35,274 nt of DNA from Alphaproteobacteria bacterium (GTDB taxonomy: Bacteria; Pseudomonadota; Alphaproteobacteria; Caulobacterales; Parvularculaceae), in NCBI GenBank assembly GCA_013151255.1, contig JAADIQ010000110.1:1-35274 (forward strand). The letters are read 5' to 3'. A model generated the notes under the pieces. That model made no database searches, was not told where the DNA came from, and saw only the letters and a program-made list of their open reading frames with translations. Positions 7,156 through 16,388 of this stretch are shown one piece after another (position 1 is the stretch's first letter; each line of letters begins with the position of its first letter). The translations under genes and the position numbers were made by a program.

Positions 7156-7944
7156 TTACCCCTTCTTCGGCGCCGGTTGTGGTCTGGTGAAAATCCATTC
7201 GTCGTCGGAGGAAAGGGCTTTTGAGAATTTGTATCCGCCAACTTTGAATTTTTTCAAGTCGCCCGCCTTCTCGATATGGTTTTCTATCGCCCAGCGCGCC
7301 ATCATGCCGCGGGCTTGTTTGACGTAGAGCATGATTGCGCGGGCTTTGCCGTCTTTGACTTCCTTGAAGTTAAACATGATGAACGGCGCGGCGAGCGCTT
7401 TGCGGTCAACCGACTTTGCGTATTCGTTTGACGCGAGGCAGACAATGGTTGGGTCGCCATGGGTTTTCACCGCCTTGTCGAGCGCGGCGGCGATCACCGG
7501 GCGCCAGAAGGCGTGGAGATTGTCCCCGCGCGGATTTTTTACCCGCGAGCCCATTTCAAGCCGGTAGGGCTGGATCGCATCGAGCGGGCGCAGCAATCCG
7601 TAAAGACCGGACAGGATACGCAAGTGGTCTTGCGCGAATTCGAGATCGACGGGGGCGAGAGTGTTGGCGTCGAGCCCGCGATAGACGTCGCCGGCAAAGG
7701 TGAGCGCGGCTTGCTTGGCGCCGGGCGCCTTGCCGGATGTCTTTAATGCTTGCAACCGCTGGTAATTCAATTCAACCAACTTATCGGAAATCCCCATCAG
7801 TTTTTTGAGCTCAGCCGGTTTCAGCTTTTTCGCAACCTCGGCAATCTCAGCGATGTCTTTCGCCAGCGCCGGGCGGGTGGCTTTCGGCGCACTAGGGGCC
7901 GGGTCGAAATTCATCATCTTCGCTGGCGACAATAACATCAGCAT
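7156..7944 (-). CDS. yaaA: YaaA family peroxide-stress protein (262 aa)
   Basis: A full-length YaaA/DUF328 protein: MLMLLSPAKMMNF at the start, then LNYQRLQAL, ALTFAGDVYRGLDA, LRILSGLYGLLRPLD, QPYRLEMGSR and the C-terminal GYKFSKALSSDDEWIFTR. In E. coli YaaA lowers intracellular free iron and protects against peroxide; the same role is likely here but not shown. AAGGAAG precedes the ATG. It lies 21 bases downstream of the FAD-linked dehydrogenase on the same strand, so both may be co-transcribed. Confidence 0.93.
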   Translation of the reverse strand: MLMLLSPAKMMNFDPAPSAPKATRPALAKDIAEIAEVAKKLKPAELKKLMGISDKLVELNYQRLQALKTSGKAPGAKQAALTFAGDVYRGLDANTLAPVDLEFAQDHLRILSGLYGLLRPLDAIQPYRLEMGSRVKNPRGDNLHAFWRPVIAAALDKAVKTHGDPTIVCLASNEYAKSVDRKALAAPFIMFNFKEVKDGKARAIMLYVKQARGMMARWAIENHIEKAGDLKKFKVGGYKFSKALSSDDEWIFTRPQPAPKKG

Positions 7945-7965
7945 AGGTAGTAACTTCCTTGTGGG

Positions 7966-9387
7966 TTAAAGCATCTTGCCGGGGTTCATAATTCCTTGCG
8001 GGTCGAGCGCGGCTTTTATCGCCCGCATCATATCCAGTTCAACCGCGCTTTTGCGTTTGGCGAGTGTTGCGCGGCGGTGACGGCCGATGCCGTGTTCGGC
8101 GGAAATCGATCCGTTGAACCCGTCGATGATGTCATAGACCGCTGTCTCGATTTCGGTGCGTTTATCATCAAGCGCGTGCTTGCCGGCGCCTTCTGGCGCG
8201 ACCACATCATAATGGATATTGCCGTCGCCAATATGGCCGAAGGCGACGACGCGGGCGCCGGGCGCGAGGCGCTCAACGGCGGCGTCGGCCTTGTCCAGAA
8301 AGGCGGGGATGTCGCTGGTCGCCACCGAAACGTCGTGGCGTGCGCCCAGACCCTCGCCGTTTATCGCCTCGGAAATTGAATGACGGATGCGCCACAACAT
8401 TTGCGTTTGCGCCTCGCTCTGGGCAATCATCGCGTCTTTGACGATGTCTTGTTCCAGCGCCGAAGCCAGCATCGCCTCGATTGCGCCATCAAGCGCGCCA
8501 GTCTGTCCCGATGAGAATTCCATCAGCACATACCAGGGATGCGGGCTCTCCAGCGGATCGCGCACGTCCGGAATATGCTTTAGCGCCAGGTCAATGCAAC
8601 GCCGGCCCATCAGTTCAAAACTCGTCGCGCCGCCACCGGTCGCGGCTTGCGCATGAGCGAGCAGCGCCACTGCATCCCCGGCGCTGGAAACACCGGCGCA
8701 AGCGGTGATTTTTTCCGCCGGCAGCGCGAACAGTTTTAACACCGCGCCGGTGACAATGCCGAGCGTGCCCTCGCCGCCAATAAACAGTTGCTTTAAATCA
8801 TAACCGGTATTGTCTTTTCGCAATCGGCGCAGCCCGTTCCAGATATCGCCATTCGGCAACACCGCCTCCAGCCCCAAAACCAGATCGCGCATATTGCCGT
8901 AGCGCAAAACATTGACGCCGCCGGCATTGGTGGAGATGACGCCGCCGATCTGGCACGAGCCTTCCGACCCGATCGATAGCGGGAACAAACGGCCCGCCTC
9001 CGCCGCCGCGGTTTGCGCGGCGGCGAGCGTTATCCCGGCGTCGACGGTCATGGTGTTGTTCAGGGGTTCAATCTCGCGCACCCGGCGCATCCGCCCCAAC
9101 GCAAGCAAAATCTCGTCGCCAAACGGAATTTGCCCGCCGACAAGGCCGGTATTGCCGCCTTGCGGGGTGATCGCGACATTGTTTTGCGCGCAGATTTGCA
9201 CCACTGCGCAAACCTCTTCCACACTCGCCGGCGCAACGATCAGCGCGGCTTCGCCAGGCCAGCGCCCGCGCCATTCCGACAGGAACGGGGCGGCGTCATC
9301 GCCGGTCACCACGCCCTTGGGCCCGACGGCGCGGGCGATTGCGTCAAGTGTTGCCTGATCGGGGGAGGGGCGTTTTGTGGTGGTCAT
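7966..9387 (-). CDS. FAD-linked D-2-hydroxyacid dehydrogenase, D2HGDH/GlcD type (473 aa)
   Basis: A PCMH-type FAD oxidoreductase of the GlcD / D-lactate / D-2-hydroxyglutarate dehydrogenase group. The FAD-binding loop is PQGGNTGLVGG (residues 75-85). GSEGSCQIGGVISTNAGG and GEGTLGIVT follow, then metal-binding FGHIGDGNIH (383-392, with H385 and H392) and SAEHGIG (429 onwards). The last two patterns and the overall length favour D-2-hydroxyglutarate dehydrogenase, which oxidises D-2-hydroxyglutarate made in serine synthesis; D-lactate remains possible. It is probably cytoplasmic and precedes yaaA. The gap to the divergent lipoprotein gene at 9576 is 188 bases. Confidence 0.9.
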   Translation of the reverse strand: MTTTKRPSPDQATLDAIARAVGPKGVVTGDDAAPFLSEWRGRWPGEAALIVAPASVEEVCAVVQICAQNNVAITPQGGNTGLVGGQIPFGDEILLALGRMRRVREIEPLNNTMTVDAGITLAAAQTAAAEAGRLFPLSIGSEGSCQIGGVISTNAGGVNVLRYGNMRDLVLGLEAVLPNGDIWNGLRRLRKDNTGYDLKQLFIGGEGTLGIVTGAVLKLFALPAEKITACAGVSSAGDAVALLAHAQAATGGGATSFELMGRRCIDLALKHIPDVRDPLESPHPWYVLMEFSSGQTGALDGAIEAMLASALEQDIVKDAMIAQSEAQTQMLWRIRHSISEAINGEGLGARHDVSVATSDIPAFLDKADAAVERLAPGARVVAFGHIGDGNIHYDVVAPEGAGKHALDDKRTEIETAVYDIIDGFNGSISAEHGIGRHRRATLAKRKSAVELDMMRAIKAALDPQGIMNPGKML

Positions 9388-9575
9388 GAAAGCTATTATG
9401 GGGCTTGCAACTGTCGGCGCCTAGGCTGGCGCTAGTATAGTGCGAGCCAATGTCAGGAGAGAAGCCGCCGATGGGTTGTTTTTGGCGCCGGTTTTTTGCA
9501 CGTCGCCAATATTACTGATAAAAGAACGGGCCGGATTTCACTTGGCCCGCTTCGGGGAAAATCGAGAGAGAAACA

Positions 9576-10400
9576 ATGAACCATTTTGCAACATGTAAAA
9601 CTGCGCTTGTCGTTTGCGCGGCGCTTGGCTTGCTCGCCTGTGCGCCAAAGGCGGAAACCGAAGCGGCCGACGCCGCCAGCGATGAGACGGCGGCGCCAGC
9701 GCCTATGGATTATGCAGCACTTGCCGCAGCCAGCGTCGCCAACCCGTCGCGCCCGGATGCAGATGCGGCCGATGATGCGATGCGTAAGCCGGTCGAGGTT
9801 TTAACTTTTATGGCGCTTGAACCGGGCATGAGCGTTTTTGAAATGGAAGCAGGCGGCGGTTTTTACACCGAGCTTTATTCTTCAATTGTCGGTGACGATG
9901 GCGAAGTGGTCATGCAAAACCCGCAAAGTTTCGACAATTTCCTTGGCGACGCGCTTGAGGTGCGCCTTGCCGATAACCGGCTTGCCAATGTGCGTTCTTC
10001 GCGCACCCTGTTTGACAATCTGGATGCGGCCGATGGCTCGATGGATATCGTCACCTGGATATTAGGCCCGCATGAGCTTTATTTTACGCCGGCTGGCGGT
10101 GACGGCTTTGGCGATGTTGAGGCGAGTTATGGCGAAGCGATGCGGATTTTAAAATCTGGCGGAACGTTCATTATTCTCGATCACGCGGCGGCGGCGGGCT
10201 CGCCTGAGACGACCGGCGATACGCTGCACCGGATTGACCCGGCTATCGTTAAGGGGCTGGCGCAGGCTGCCGGTTTTGTGCTGATTGACGAAAGCGACAT
10301 ATTGGCCAACCCCGACGACATGTATGACATGGGCGTGTTCGACCCTGCGGTTCGGCGCAAGACCGACCGGTTCTTGTTGAAATACCAAAAGCCGCAATAG
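9576..10400 (+). CDS. Lipoprotein with COG4798-like methyltransferase fold (274 aa)
   Basis: Begins with a lipoprotein signal: hydrophobic residues 9-21 then L-L-A-C22, with no Asp after the Cys, so probably outer-membrane sorted. An acidic Ala/Glu/Asp linker follows, then a class I methyltransferase-like domain: PVEVLTFMALEPGMSVFEMEAGGGFYTE (motif I region), GEVVMQNP, DIVTWILGPHEL and GGTFIILDHAA. Similar exported predicted methyltransferases (COG4798) are common in Alphaproteobacteria. S-adenosylmethionine is not expected in the periplasm, so the true activity is uncertain. GAGAGAAAC lies before the ATG. It is convergent with tsaC, stops 18 bases apart. Confidence 0.8.
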   Translation: MNHFATCKTALVVCAALGLLACAPKAETEAADAASDETAAPAPMDYAALAAASVANPSRPDADAADDAMRKPVEVLTFMALEPGMSVFEMEAGGGFYTELYSSIVGDDGEVVMQNPQSFDNFLGDALEVRLADNRLANVRSSRTLFDNLDAADGSMDIVTWILGPHELYFTPAGGDGFGDVEASYGEAMRILKSGGTFIILDHAAAAGSPETTGDTLHRIDPAIVKGLAQAAGFVLIDESDILANPDDMYDMGVFDPAVRRKTDRFLLKYQKPQ

Positions 10401-10417
10401 CTTGCTGCGAAGCGCTG

Positions 10418-11380
10418 CTAACCTCTCGGCGCTGATGCGCGGGCGAGCCGGTCGTTGATGGCTTCGCCGAGGCCTTCCCCGGGGATCGGCGCGACGGCGA
10501 TGCGCGATAGTCCGTGTTCGGTGCATAGCGCATCGAGCCTGCGCAAATAGGCAAACAGATTAGCCGCCGCTTCAGTGGTATCGCCGCTGGCGCTGAGATT
10601 GAAGGCATACGGCCCTTCGGTGCTGATTTTTCCGAAACCAAGGAAGGCCTCGCCGGGTTCCGGCGCAGCGGCGTTGAGGCGCAGTAGTGCGCGCGGCGCA
10701 TAATGGCTGGCGAGCATGCCGGGCGCCTGCGGATTGTCTGTATGCGGCGGGTTTGAAAGCGTTTTGCCGACAACACGCTCAATCGCTTCGCGCGCAACGC
10801 CGCCGGGCCGCAGGAGAAAAACCGCGTCGCCCTCAATTTTTACAATCGTCGATTCAACTCCAACCGGGCATGGCCCGCCGTCAAGGATGATATCGACCTT
10901 GTCGCCAAGCCCGTCTTGGACATGCTCGGCGCAAGTCGGGCTGATGGCGCCGGAAGGATTGGCGCTTGGCGCGGCGAGCGGGCCGCCGACGGCGCGGATC
11001 AAGCTTTGCGCGATGTCATGGTTCGGTGCGCGCACGCCCAGCGTATTGAGCCCGGCGCTGGCGAGGAGAGAAATCGTGCAACCGGCTTTGCGCGGCAGGA
11101 CCAGCGTTAACGGCCCGGGCCAGAATGCGGCGGCGAGCCGTTCGGCGACGGGCGGAAATTCCACATAGCGCGCCGCCATGCCGGCGCCTGCCACATGAAC
11201 GATTAGCGGATTGAACTGCGGCCGGCCTTTTGCTTCAAAAATCCGCGCAACCGCGGCGTCACTGGTCGCGTCCGCCGCCAGCCCGTAAACTGTCTCGGTC
11301 GGCATCGCCACGAGCCCGCCAGCGCGGATTATCGCGGTGGTGTCAAGCGTCGAGCGTTCAGCTATAGTCTTTTGCGTCAT
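10418..11380 (-). CDS. tsaC: L-threonylcarbamoyladenylate synthase, Sua5 type (320 aa)
   Basis: Makes threonylcarbamoyl-AMP from threonine, bicarbonate and ATP, the first step of the t6A modification of tRNAs reading ANN codons. The YrdC domain fills about residues 10-205: GGLVAMPTETVYGLAADAT, KGRPQFNPLIVHV, FWPGPLTLVLPRK, LGVRAPNH, APSANPSG and GVESTIV. A shorter C-terminal Sua5 domain follows, joined by the conserved PGMLASHYAP linker, so this is the long Sua5 form. The gene is normally essential. It is divergent from the acyl-CoA dehydrogenase, with about 135 bases between starts. Confidence 0.95.
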   Translation of the reverse strand: MTQKTIAERSTLDTTAIIRAGGLVAMPTETVYGLAADATSDAAVARIFEAKGRPQFNPLIVHVAGAGMAARYVEFPPVAERLAAAFWPGPLTLVLPRKAGCTISLLASAGLNTLGVRAPNHDIAQSLIRAVGGPLAAPSANPSGAISPTCAEHVQDGLGDKVDIILDGGPCPVGVESTIVKIEGDAVFLLRPGGVAREAIERVVGKTLSNPPHTDNPQAPGMLASHYAPRALLRLNAAAPEPGEAFLGFGKISTEGPYAFNLSASGDTTEAAANLFAYLRRLDALCTEHGLSRIAVAPIPGEGLGEAINDRLARASAPRG

Positions 11381-11516
11381 AGGGCCGACAAATATGCCGG
11401 GGTGTCTGCTAAAGCTAGGGGTGGGACATTACGCCGTCTGCACTATCGTCTGGCGTCATCGCCAGTTGAGCGGCATAAGGCGGTAGTTCGACATTTCTGT
11501 TCAAAGGAGCGCTTGG

Positions 11517-13316
11517 ATGACTTTCGCAACGCCGGTCCGCGATATGCGGTTTGTTCTTGATCATATGGCGGGGTTTGGGGCGCTGGCAAAAACCGGCGGG
11601 TTTGACGATCTCTCTGACGATCTGGTCTCGGCGATCCTTGAGGAGATGGGCAAGTTTTGCGACCAGGTGGTGGCGCCCCTGAATGAGGCGAGCGACGCCG
11701 ATGGCGCGGCGCTGGAAAACGGCGTTGTGCGCACCACGCCCGGCTTTGCCGACGCCTATCGCCAGTATGTCGCTGGCGGCTGGAATGCGCTGGCATTCCC
11801 GGAAAAAGTTGGCGGCCAGGGCCTCCCGACGACGCTCGCGGTGGCGATGGTTGATGCGCTCAACGGCGCCTGCATGAGCTTTGCGATTGGCACCACTTTG
11901 ACCACTGGCGCCGTTAAAGCGGTGATGCATGCGGGGACCGACGCGCAAAAACGGCTCTATCTTGAAAAGATGGTTTCCGGGGAATGGACCGGCACCATGA
12001 ACCTCACCGAGCCGCAGGCGGGCTCTGACCTTTCCGGCATCCGCACCAAGGCCGAGCCGATGGATGATGGCCGCTATAAAATCAGTGGGCAGAAGATTTT
12101 TATCACCTATGGTGATCATGACATGACCGACAACATCATCCATCTGGTGTTGGCGCGGTTGCCGGATGCGCCCGAAGGCGCCGGCGGCATCTCAATGTTT
12201 ATCGTCCCGAAAGTGCATGTCGGCGAGGACGGAACGCTCGGCGCGCGCAACGATGTTCAGTGCGTTGGGCTGGAAGAAAAGATGGGCCTGCATGGCAGTC
12301 CGACTTGCGTGATGGCGTTTGGCGAGAACGGCGAATGTTACGGCACGCTACTTGGCGAAGAGCACAAAGGCTTGCGCAATATGTTCGTAATGATGAACGC
12401 TGCGCGGCTTGATGTGGGCATGCAGGGCGTCGGCGTTGCGGAGCGCGCCTATCAGCGTGCGCTGGCTTACGCACAAGAGCGCAAACAGGGGCGCTTGCCG
12501 GGCGTAAAGACTGGTGAGCAAGTGGCGATTTTTGAACATGGCGACGTCCGCCGCATGCTTTACTCCATGAAAGCGCTGACCGAGGCGTCGCGCGCAATCT
12601 GTTACGCCAATGCCGTCGCCTATGATTTAGCGCACCATGCGCCCGATGAAGAGGCGCGCAAAGCCGCTTCCGCGCTGGAAGGCCTGCTAACGCCAATCTC
12701 CAAAGCATGGTCCACAGACCGCGCCAATGACGTCGCCTCGCTCGGCGTCCAGGTGCATGGCGGCATGGGTTATATCGAAGAGACCGGCGCCGCACAGCAT
12801 ATGCGCGATGCGCGCATCGCCGCGATCTATGAAGGCACCAACGGCATTCAGGCGATCGATTTGGTCGGGCGCAAATTGCAGGGCGATGGCGGCGCGGCGG
12901 CGCACGGGTTCATCCAGAAAGTCAAAGATGAAGCAGCGCTCGCCAAAGCCGCCAAGCGCCCGGAAGTGGCGGCGATTGGCGCCAGGCTCGCCGAGGCGGC
13001 CGATGCGCTGGGGGCGTCCACCGATTGGCTGCTGGCGGCTGCAAAACGCAACCAGGAAGATGTGCTGGCGGGCGCAACGCCCTTTCTCAAACAATTCGGC
13101 AATGTTGCCGGCGGTTATTACCTCACGCGCGGCGCCCTGGCGGCGGCAATTGCCGCCAATGAAGAAGGCGACGATCAAGGCTATTTCGAAGCCAAAATCG
13201 CCATCGCAAAATTCTTCGCCGACAATTATCTGGTGGAAGCGGCGGGCCTGACACCAACCATCACGGCCGGCGCAGAGACGGTGGCGCGGATTGATCCGGG
13301 ATTGCTGAGTGCGTGA
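11517..13316 (+). CDS. Acyl-CoA dehydrogenase with extended C-terminal domain (599 aa)
   Basis: An FAD-dependent acyl-CoA dehydrogenase of the long class (about 600 residues) that has an additional C-terminal domain. Visible landmarks are NLTEPQAGSD (162-171), GQKIFITYGDHD (191-202), KMGLHGSPT (255-263), VQVHGGMGYIEE (411-422) and the catalytic Glu at 439 in YEGTNGIQ. This class includes DmdC, which oxidises 3-methylthiopropanoyl-CoA, and FadE-like enzymes; the substrate cannot be told from sequence. No other dmd genes are here. AAAGGAG sits eight bases before the ATG. The gene appears to be transcribed alone. Confidence 0.93.
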   Translation: MTFATPVRDMRFVLDHMAGFGALAKTGGFDDLSDDLVSAILEEMGKFCDQVVAPLNEASDADGAALENGVVRTTPGFADAYRQYVAGGWNALAFPEKVGGQGLPTTLAVAMVDALNGACMSFAIGTTLTTGAVKAVMHAGTDAQKRLYLEKMVSGEWTGTMNLTEPQAGSDLSGIRTKAEPMDDGRYKISGQKIFITYGDHDMTDNIIHLVLARLPDAPEGAGGISMFIVPKVHVGEDGTLGARNDVQCVGLEEKMGLHGSPTCVMAFGENGECYGTLLGEEHKGLRNMFVMMNAARLDVGMQGVGVAERAYQRALAYAQERKQGRLPGVKTGEQVAIFEHGDVRRMLYSMKALTEASRAICYANAVAYDLAHHAPDEEARKAASALEGLLTPISKAWSTDRANDVASLGVQVHGGMGYIEETGAAQHMRDARIAAIYEGTNGIQAIDLVGRKLQGDGGAAAHGFIQKVKDEAALAKAAKRPEVAAIGARLAEAADALGASTDWLLAAAKRNQEDVLAGATPFLKQFGNVAGGYYLTRGALAAAIAANEEGDDQGYFEAKIAIAKFFADNYLVEAAGLTPTITAGAETVARIDPGLLSA

Positions 13317-13461
13317 GGCGAGGTTGAACGCCGCCTCAAAATTTAAATCCCAGGAATTTATATCCGCCGTTGTTAAAGTATATAATTGTGATATAGTGTA
13401 TGTATAGTAATATTAAACAAGGTTATTTAAGTTAATAAATAATATTTTAGGAATTCAAATA

Positions 13462-14115
13462 ATGATTGAAAAATTTGAATTGAAACCAAGAGGAACAATC
13501 TGGTTTGGGGGAGTTTTCGACGTTGAATTTAATTGCGAACATCCTCCATCAATTGTCTCGAGCCCAAAATTCCAATATACTAAATGCAAACAATTGGGAT
13601 TCATTATATCGCAGGAATACGATGTCCCTGCGATATACATAGAGAAGATACGCAAACTCAGATGTGATCATCCAGAATGTAACGATGCAATATATTATGA
13701 AATAGATATATTATATCGCGTGAGTGAAAAGATTGGCTTGGGTTTTGGTCTTGGTGGCGGCACTGGGACGGCTGGTTGGACATTCAACCCGAAGGATTAT
13801 AACCATACTGTTTCAACGCGTTGTATTTGTTGTGACGCTGGGCCATTAGGGGACCTCTTCGATGTTCAGTTAATGCCGATTATAGTCAATCAAGATAGCA
13901 CTGCAATTGCGAGTGTCTTATTCGGCATTGCATTGTTAATAGTAATTCTTATTTCCGCATTTAATCCTCACGCGTTGTTTTCGTTACCACTTCTTTATAC
14001 TCTGAGTAGCTTAACAGTTGTTGCCGCAGCCTCTGCGCTGGTCAGGCATGTAGTCTTCACGCGCGTACCATCGGTCAATAACCATCTTGATCATGAGGAG
14101 GGATTGGAGCTTTAA
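13462..14115 (+). CDS. AT-rich orphan membrane protein, unknown function (217 aa)
   Basis: I do not recognise this protein. The first 140 residues look soluble and beta-rich, with Cys residues in paired settings (CDHPECND near 68-75 and CICCDAG near 119-125) that could bind zinc or form disulfides. A glycine-rich stretch (LGFGLGGGTG) lies between them. Two hydrophobic helices follow at about 147-168 and 176-198, then a charged tail. Codon use and base composition are far more AT-rich than the neighbours, and the 145 bases upstream are extremely AT-rich, so recent horizontal acquisition is likely. It stands alone, between a plus-strand metabolic gene and a minus-strand gene. Confidence 0.7.
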   Translation: MIEKFELKPRGTIWFGGVFDVEFNCEHPPSIVSSPKFQYTKCKQLGFIISQEYDVPAIYIEKIRKLRCDHPECNDAIYYEIDILYRVSEKIGLGFGLGGGTGTAGWTFNPKDYNHTVSTRCICCDAGPLGDLFDVQLMPIIVNQDSTAIASVLFGIALLIVILISAFNPHALFSLPLLYTLSSLTVVAAASALVRHVVFTRVPSVNNHLDHEEGLEL

Positions 14116-14272
14116 GTGCGGCGAGGTTTTCGACTTTGGTGCTCAATTCGCTAGCTGTTTAGTGTAGCATTGGCGCCAAGTCTACCATGGTTGTCGATTC
14201 TTACTTTAGACCACCTTGATTTGTGCGATTTCTACACTCTTGCAGAAGCAAAACCCAAATCACCTGCCGCCC

Positions 14273-14926
14273 CTAAAACACAAACCCCAGCGCATCAATT
14301 TCCCTTTTATACCAGCGTGCAACCCGCTCACGGGTCGCGTCTGAATAATGTTTGCGGTAGTCTTTGTCGTCGCGGAAGCCTGAGCGCAGGCTCGGCATGT
14401 TCAGCGCGGCCTTTAAACCGACATGGGCGAAAACTTTTTCCAAACCGCCCGCCAAATCTTCATAGCGGACGATTTCATCGGCGACGATGTCGTTGTTGAT
14501 CGTATAAATTGACCAGTTGTTAAGCCGCACATATTCGGTTGAACGAAACAACAGCGATTTCATGTCGCGGTCAAAATTTGCGTCATCGCCCTGGCCGCGC
14601 TTGTTCTTGCGCTGGAAATAGAGCGACACCTGCCGGTCCCACGGATTGCGCTCGACGGCGAATTTCAAATAGCTGTTGAATTTTGCAGCGCCAATCACGG
14701 CTTTGGCTTGCGCGGCGGTGGCGTGAACATGCAGTCCGAACAACTGCGGCAATTTGCGTTTGAGGCCCCCGTGATGGACCGGCGAGAATTTCGCCCAGCC
14801 CGGCCGGCTCATATCCGCGATCATGTCGTCGGGGGCAAGCATCACCGCAAGCGCCTCTGTCAGGCTGGTGCCGGCGGTCTTTTCGGTGCGCAGAAAGATG
14901 AACTTATATTTATGCGAGATGATCAT
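14273..14926 (-). CDS. Sulfotransferase family 2-like protein (217 aa)
   Basis: A compact PAPS-dependent sulfotransferase. The 5'-phosphosulfate loop is at the N-terminus (FIFLRTEKTAGTSLTEAL, residues 9-26) and the 3'-phosphate motif is FAVERNPWDRQVSLYF, with the expected Arg and Ser. The middle HATAAQAK and C-terminal YEDL-type segment also fit the family. The acceptor (polysaccharide, lipid or protein) is unknown. I set the start at 14926 because the family begins at the first beta strand; the frame runs upstream to 15166 but would overlap the divergent M19 gene. No strong ribosome site is visible. Confidence 0.82.
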   Translation of the reverse strand: MIISHKYKFIFLRTEKTAGTSLTEALAVMLAPDDMIADMSRPGWAKFSPVHHGGLKRKLPQLFGLHVHATAAQAKAVIGAAKFNSYLKFAVERNPWDRQVSLYFQRKNKRGQGDDANFDRDMKSLLFRSTEYVRLNNWSIYTINNDIVADEIVRYEDLAGGLEKVFAHVGLKAALNMPSLRSGFRDDKDYRKHYSDATRERVARWYKREIDALGFVF

Positions 14927-15062
14927 GGACGGTTTTCTGGTCAAAAATGCGTGAACACGCAAGGGCTGGAGCCGATCGGCGCGATAGGATAACGTCGCCG
15001 CAATCTGCCGCCGTAACATCTGGTTCCGGTCAGGCAAAACCAGCAAACAGGGGCGCGCCGCA

Positions 15063-16256
15063 ATGAATAAAGCACTTCTCACCTTTCTCTTACTGTTGAC
15101 ACCGGGGCTCGCCGCCGCCGAACCGTCCGAGCGCGCCATGGCGCTGGCGCAGTCGATGCTGATCATTGACGGTCACATCGACGGCCCCTCGACCATCGCC
15201 AATGACGGCGCCGATATCGCTGCGGGCGACAAGGTGATTGATTTTGATTATGCGCGCGCCAAAGCCGGCGGGCTCGATGCGCCGTTCATGTCGATTTATG
15301 TCGCCGCCGCCTTTGAAGAAAAAGGCGGCTCGCGCGCCCGCGCCGATATATTGATCGGCCTGATGGAGGGCGTCGCCGCGCAGAACCCGGACAAGTTCGA
15401 AATCGCCTATTCGCCCAAAGATGTCCGCCGCATCGCCGGCGAGGGCAAAATCGCCCTGCCGCTGGGGATGGAAAACGGCGCGCCGATTGAGGGCGACCTC
15501 GACACGCTGAAACATTTCTATGATCGCGGCATCCGCTACATCACGCTGGCGCATTCCAAAGCCAACCATATTTCAGACTCGTCCTATGACGAGAACGAGA
15601 AATGGGGCGGGCTGTCGCCGTTTGGCTTTGAGGTCGTGCGCGCCATGAATAATCTTGGGGTGATGGTTGATGTCAGCCACATCACCGATGCGGCGATTGA
15701 AGATGTTTTGTCGGTCGTGCGCGCGCCGGTCATCGCATCACATTCCTCGCTGCGACATTTCACGCCGGGGTTTCATCGCAACCTGCCGGATGATCTGGTC
15801 GTGAAGATTGGTGAGAATGGCGGCGTCATCATGATCAATTATGGCTCGCCGTTTTTGACCGCGGAAGCCAACACCTATTCCATACCGCGCGACGCCGCGC
15901 GTGTGGCGCAAGAGGCAAAAGACGGCCGCGCAATGACCGACGAAGAGCGCGACGCCTTTAACGACGCCTGGCGCGAGAGCCACCCCTATCCTTATGCCGG
16001 GCTCGATGATGTCCTCAACCACATTGACCGCGTGGTCGAGCTTGCCGGCGTCGATACGGTGGGCATCGGTTCGGACTATGACGGCGTCGGCGATAGCCTG
16101 CCTGTGGGCCTGAAAGACGTCTCATCCTACCCGGTGCTGATCCAGGGCCTGATAGACCGTGGCTATGACGAGGCGGCGATAGAAAAAATCCTCGGCAGCA
16201 ATGCGATGCGGGTCTGGGAAGCGGTGGAAGACGCCCGCAAACGCCGCTGGCGGTAA
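15063..16256 (+). CDS. Secreted M19 dipeptidase (397 aa)
   Basis: Second M19 zinc dipeptidase in the window. A signal peptide is clear (MNKALLTFLLLLTPGLAAAE, cleavage after AAA). Zinc ligands are H38-x-D40 (DGHID), E137 (GMENG), H206 (VDVSH), H227 (ASHSS) and D338 (GSDYDG). It is longer than the 3597 enzyme because of an insertion at about 265-312 before the GSDYDG strand, and it has no membrane anchor. It is probably periplasmic, cleaving dipeptides possibly from peptidoglycan turnover or diet. Divergent from the sulfotransferase. Confidence 0.93.
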   Translation: MNKALLTFLLLLTPGLAAAEPSERAMALAQSMLIIDGHIDGPSTIANDGADIAAGDKVIDFDYARAKAGGLDAPFMSIYVAAAFEEKGGSRARADILIGLMEGVAAQNPDKFEIAYSPKDVRRIAGEGKIALPLGMENGAPIEGDLDTLKHFYDRGIRYITLAHSKANHISDSSYDENEKWGGLSPFGFEVVRAMNNLGVMVDVSHITDAAIEDVLSVVRAPVIASHSSLRHFTPGFHRNLPDDLVVKIGENGGVIMINYGSPFLTAEANTYSIPRDAARVAQEAKDGRAMTDEERDAFNDAWRESHPYPYAGLDDVLNHIDRVVELAGVDTVGIGSDYDGVGDSLPVGLKDVSSYPVLIQGLIDRGYDEAAIEKILGSNAMRVWEAVEDARKRRWR

Positions 16257-16388
16257 GGCGCATCATTAGGGGCCGAGGCGCTAATAAGATTAGTTGATAA
16301 TCAAAACTGTCCGAACGATGGAAGATCATCAACAAGTGATCTGAATTTTGCCATTCGTCGGCCCAGTTCGGGCCTTAGGCATTGAGCC

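Noticed and set aside
7416-7746. Several plus-strand frames opposite YaaA and the dehydrogenase
   Set aside because: Shadow frames of strongly conserved minus-strand genes in GC-rich DNA.
9450-9518. 23-codon plus-strand frame upstream of the lipoprotein methyltransferase
   Set aside because: No clear ribosome site, no attenuator-like structure and no codon bias to suggest a leader peptide.
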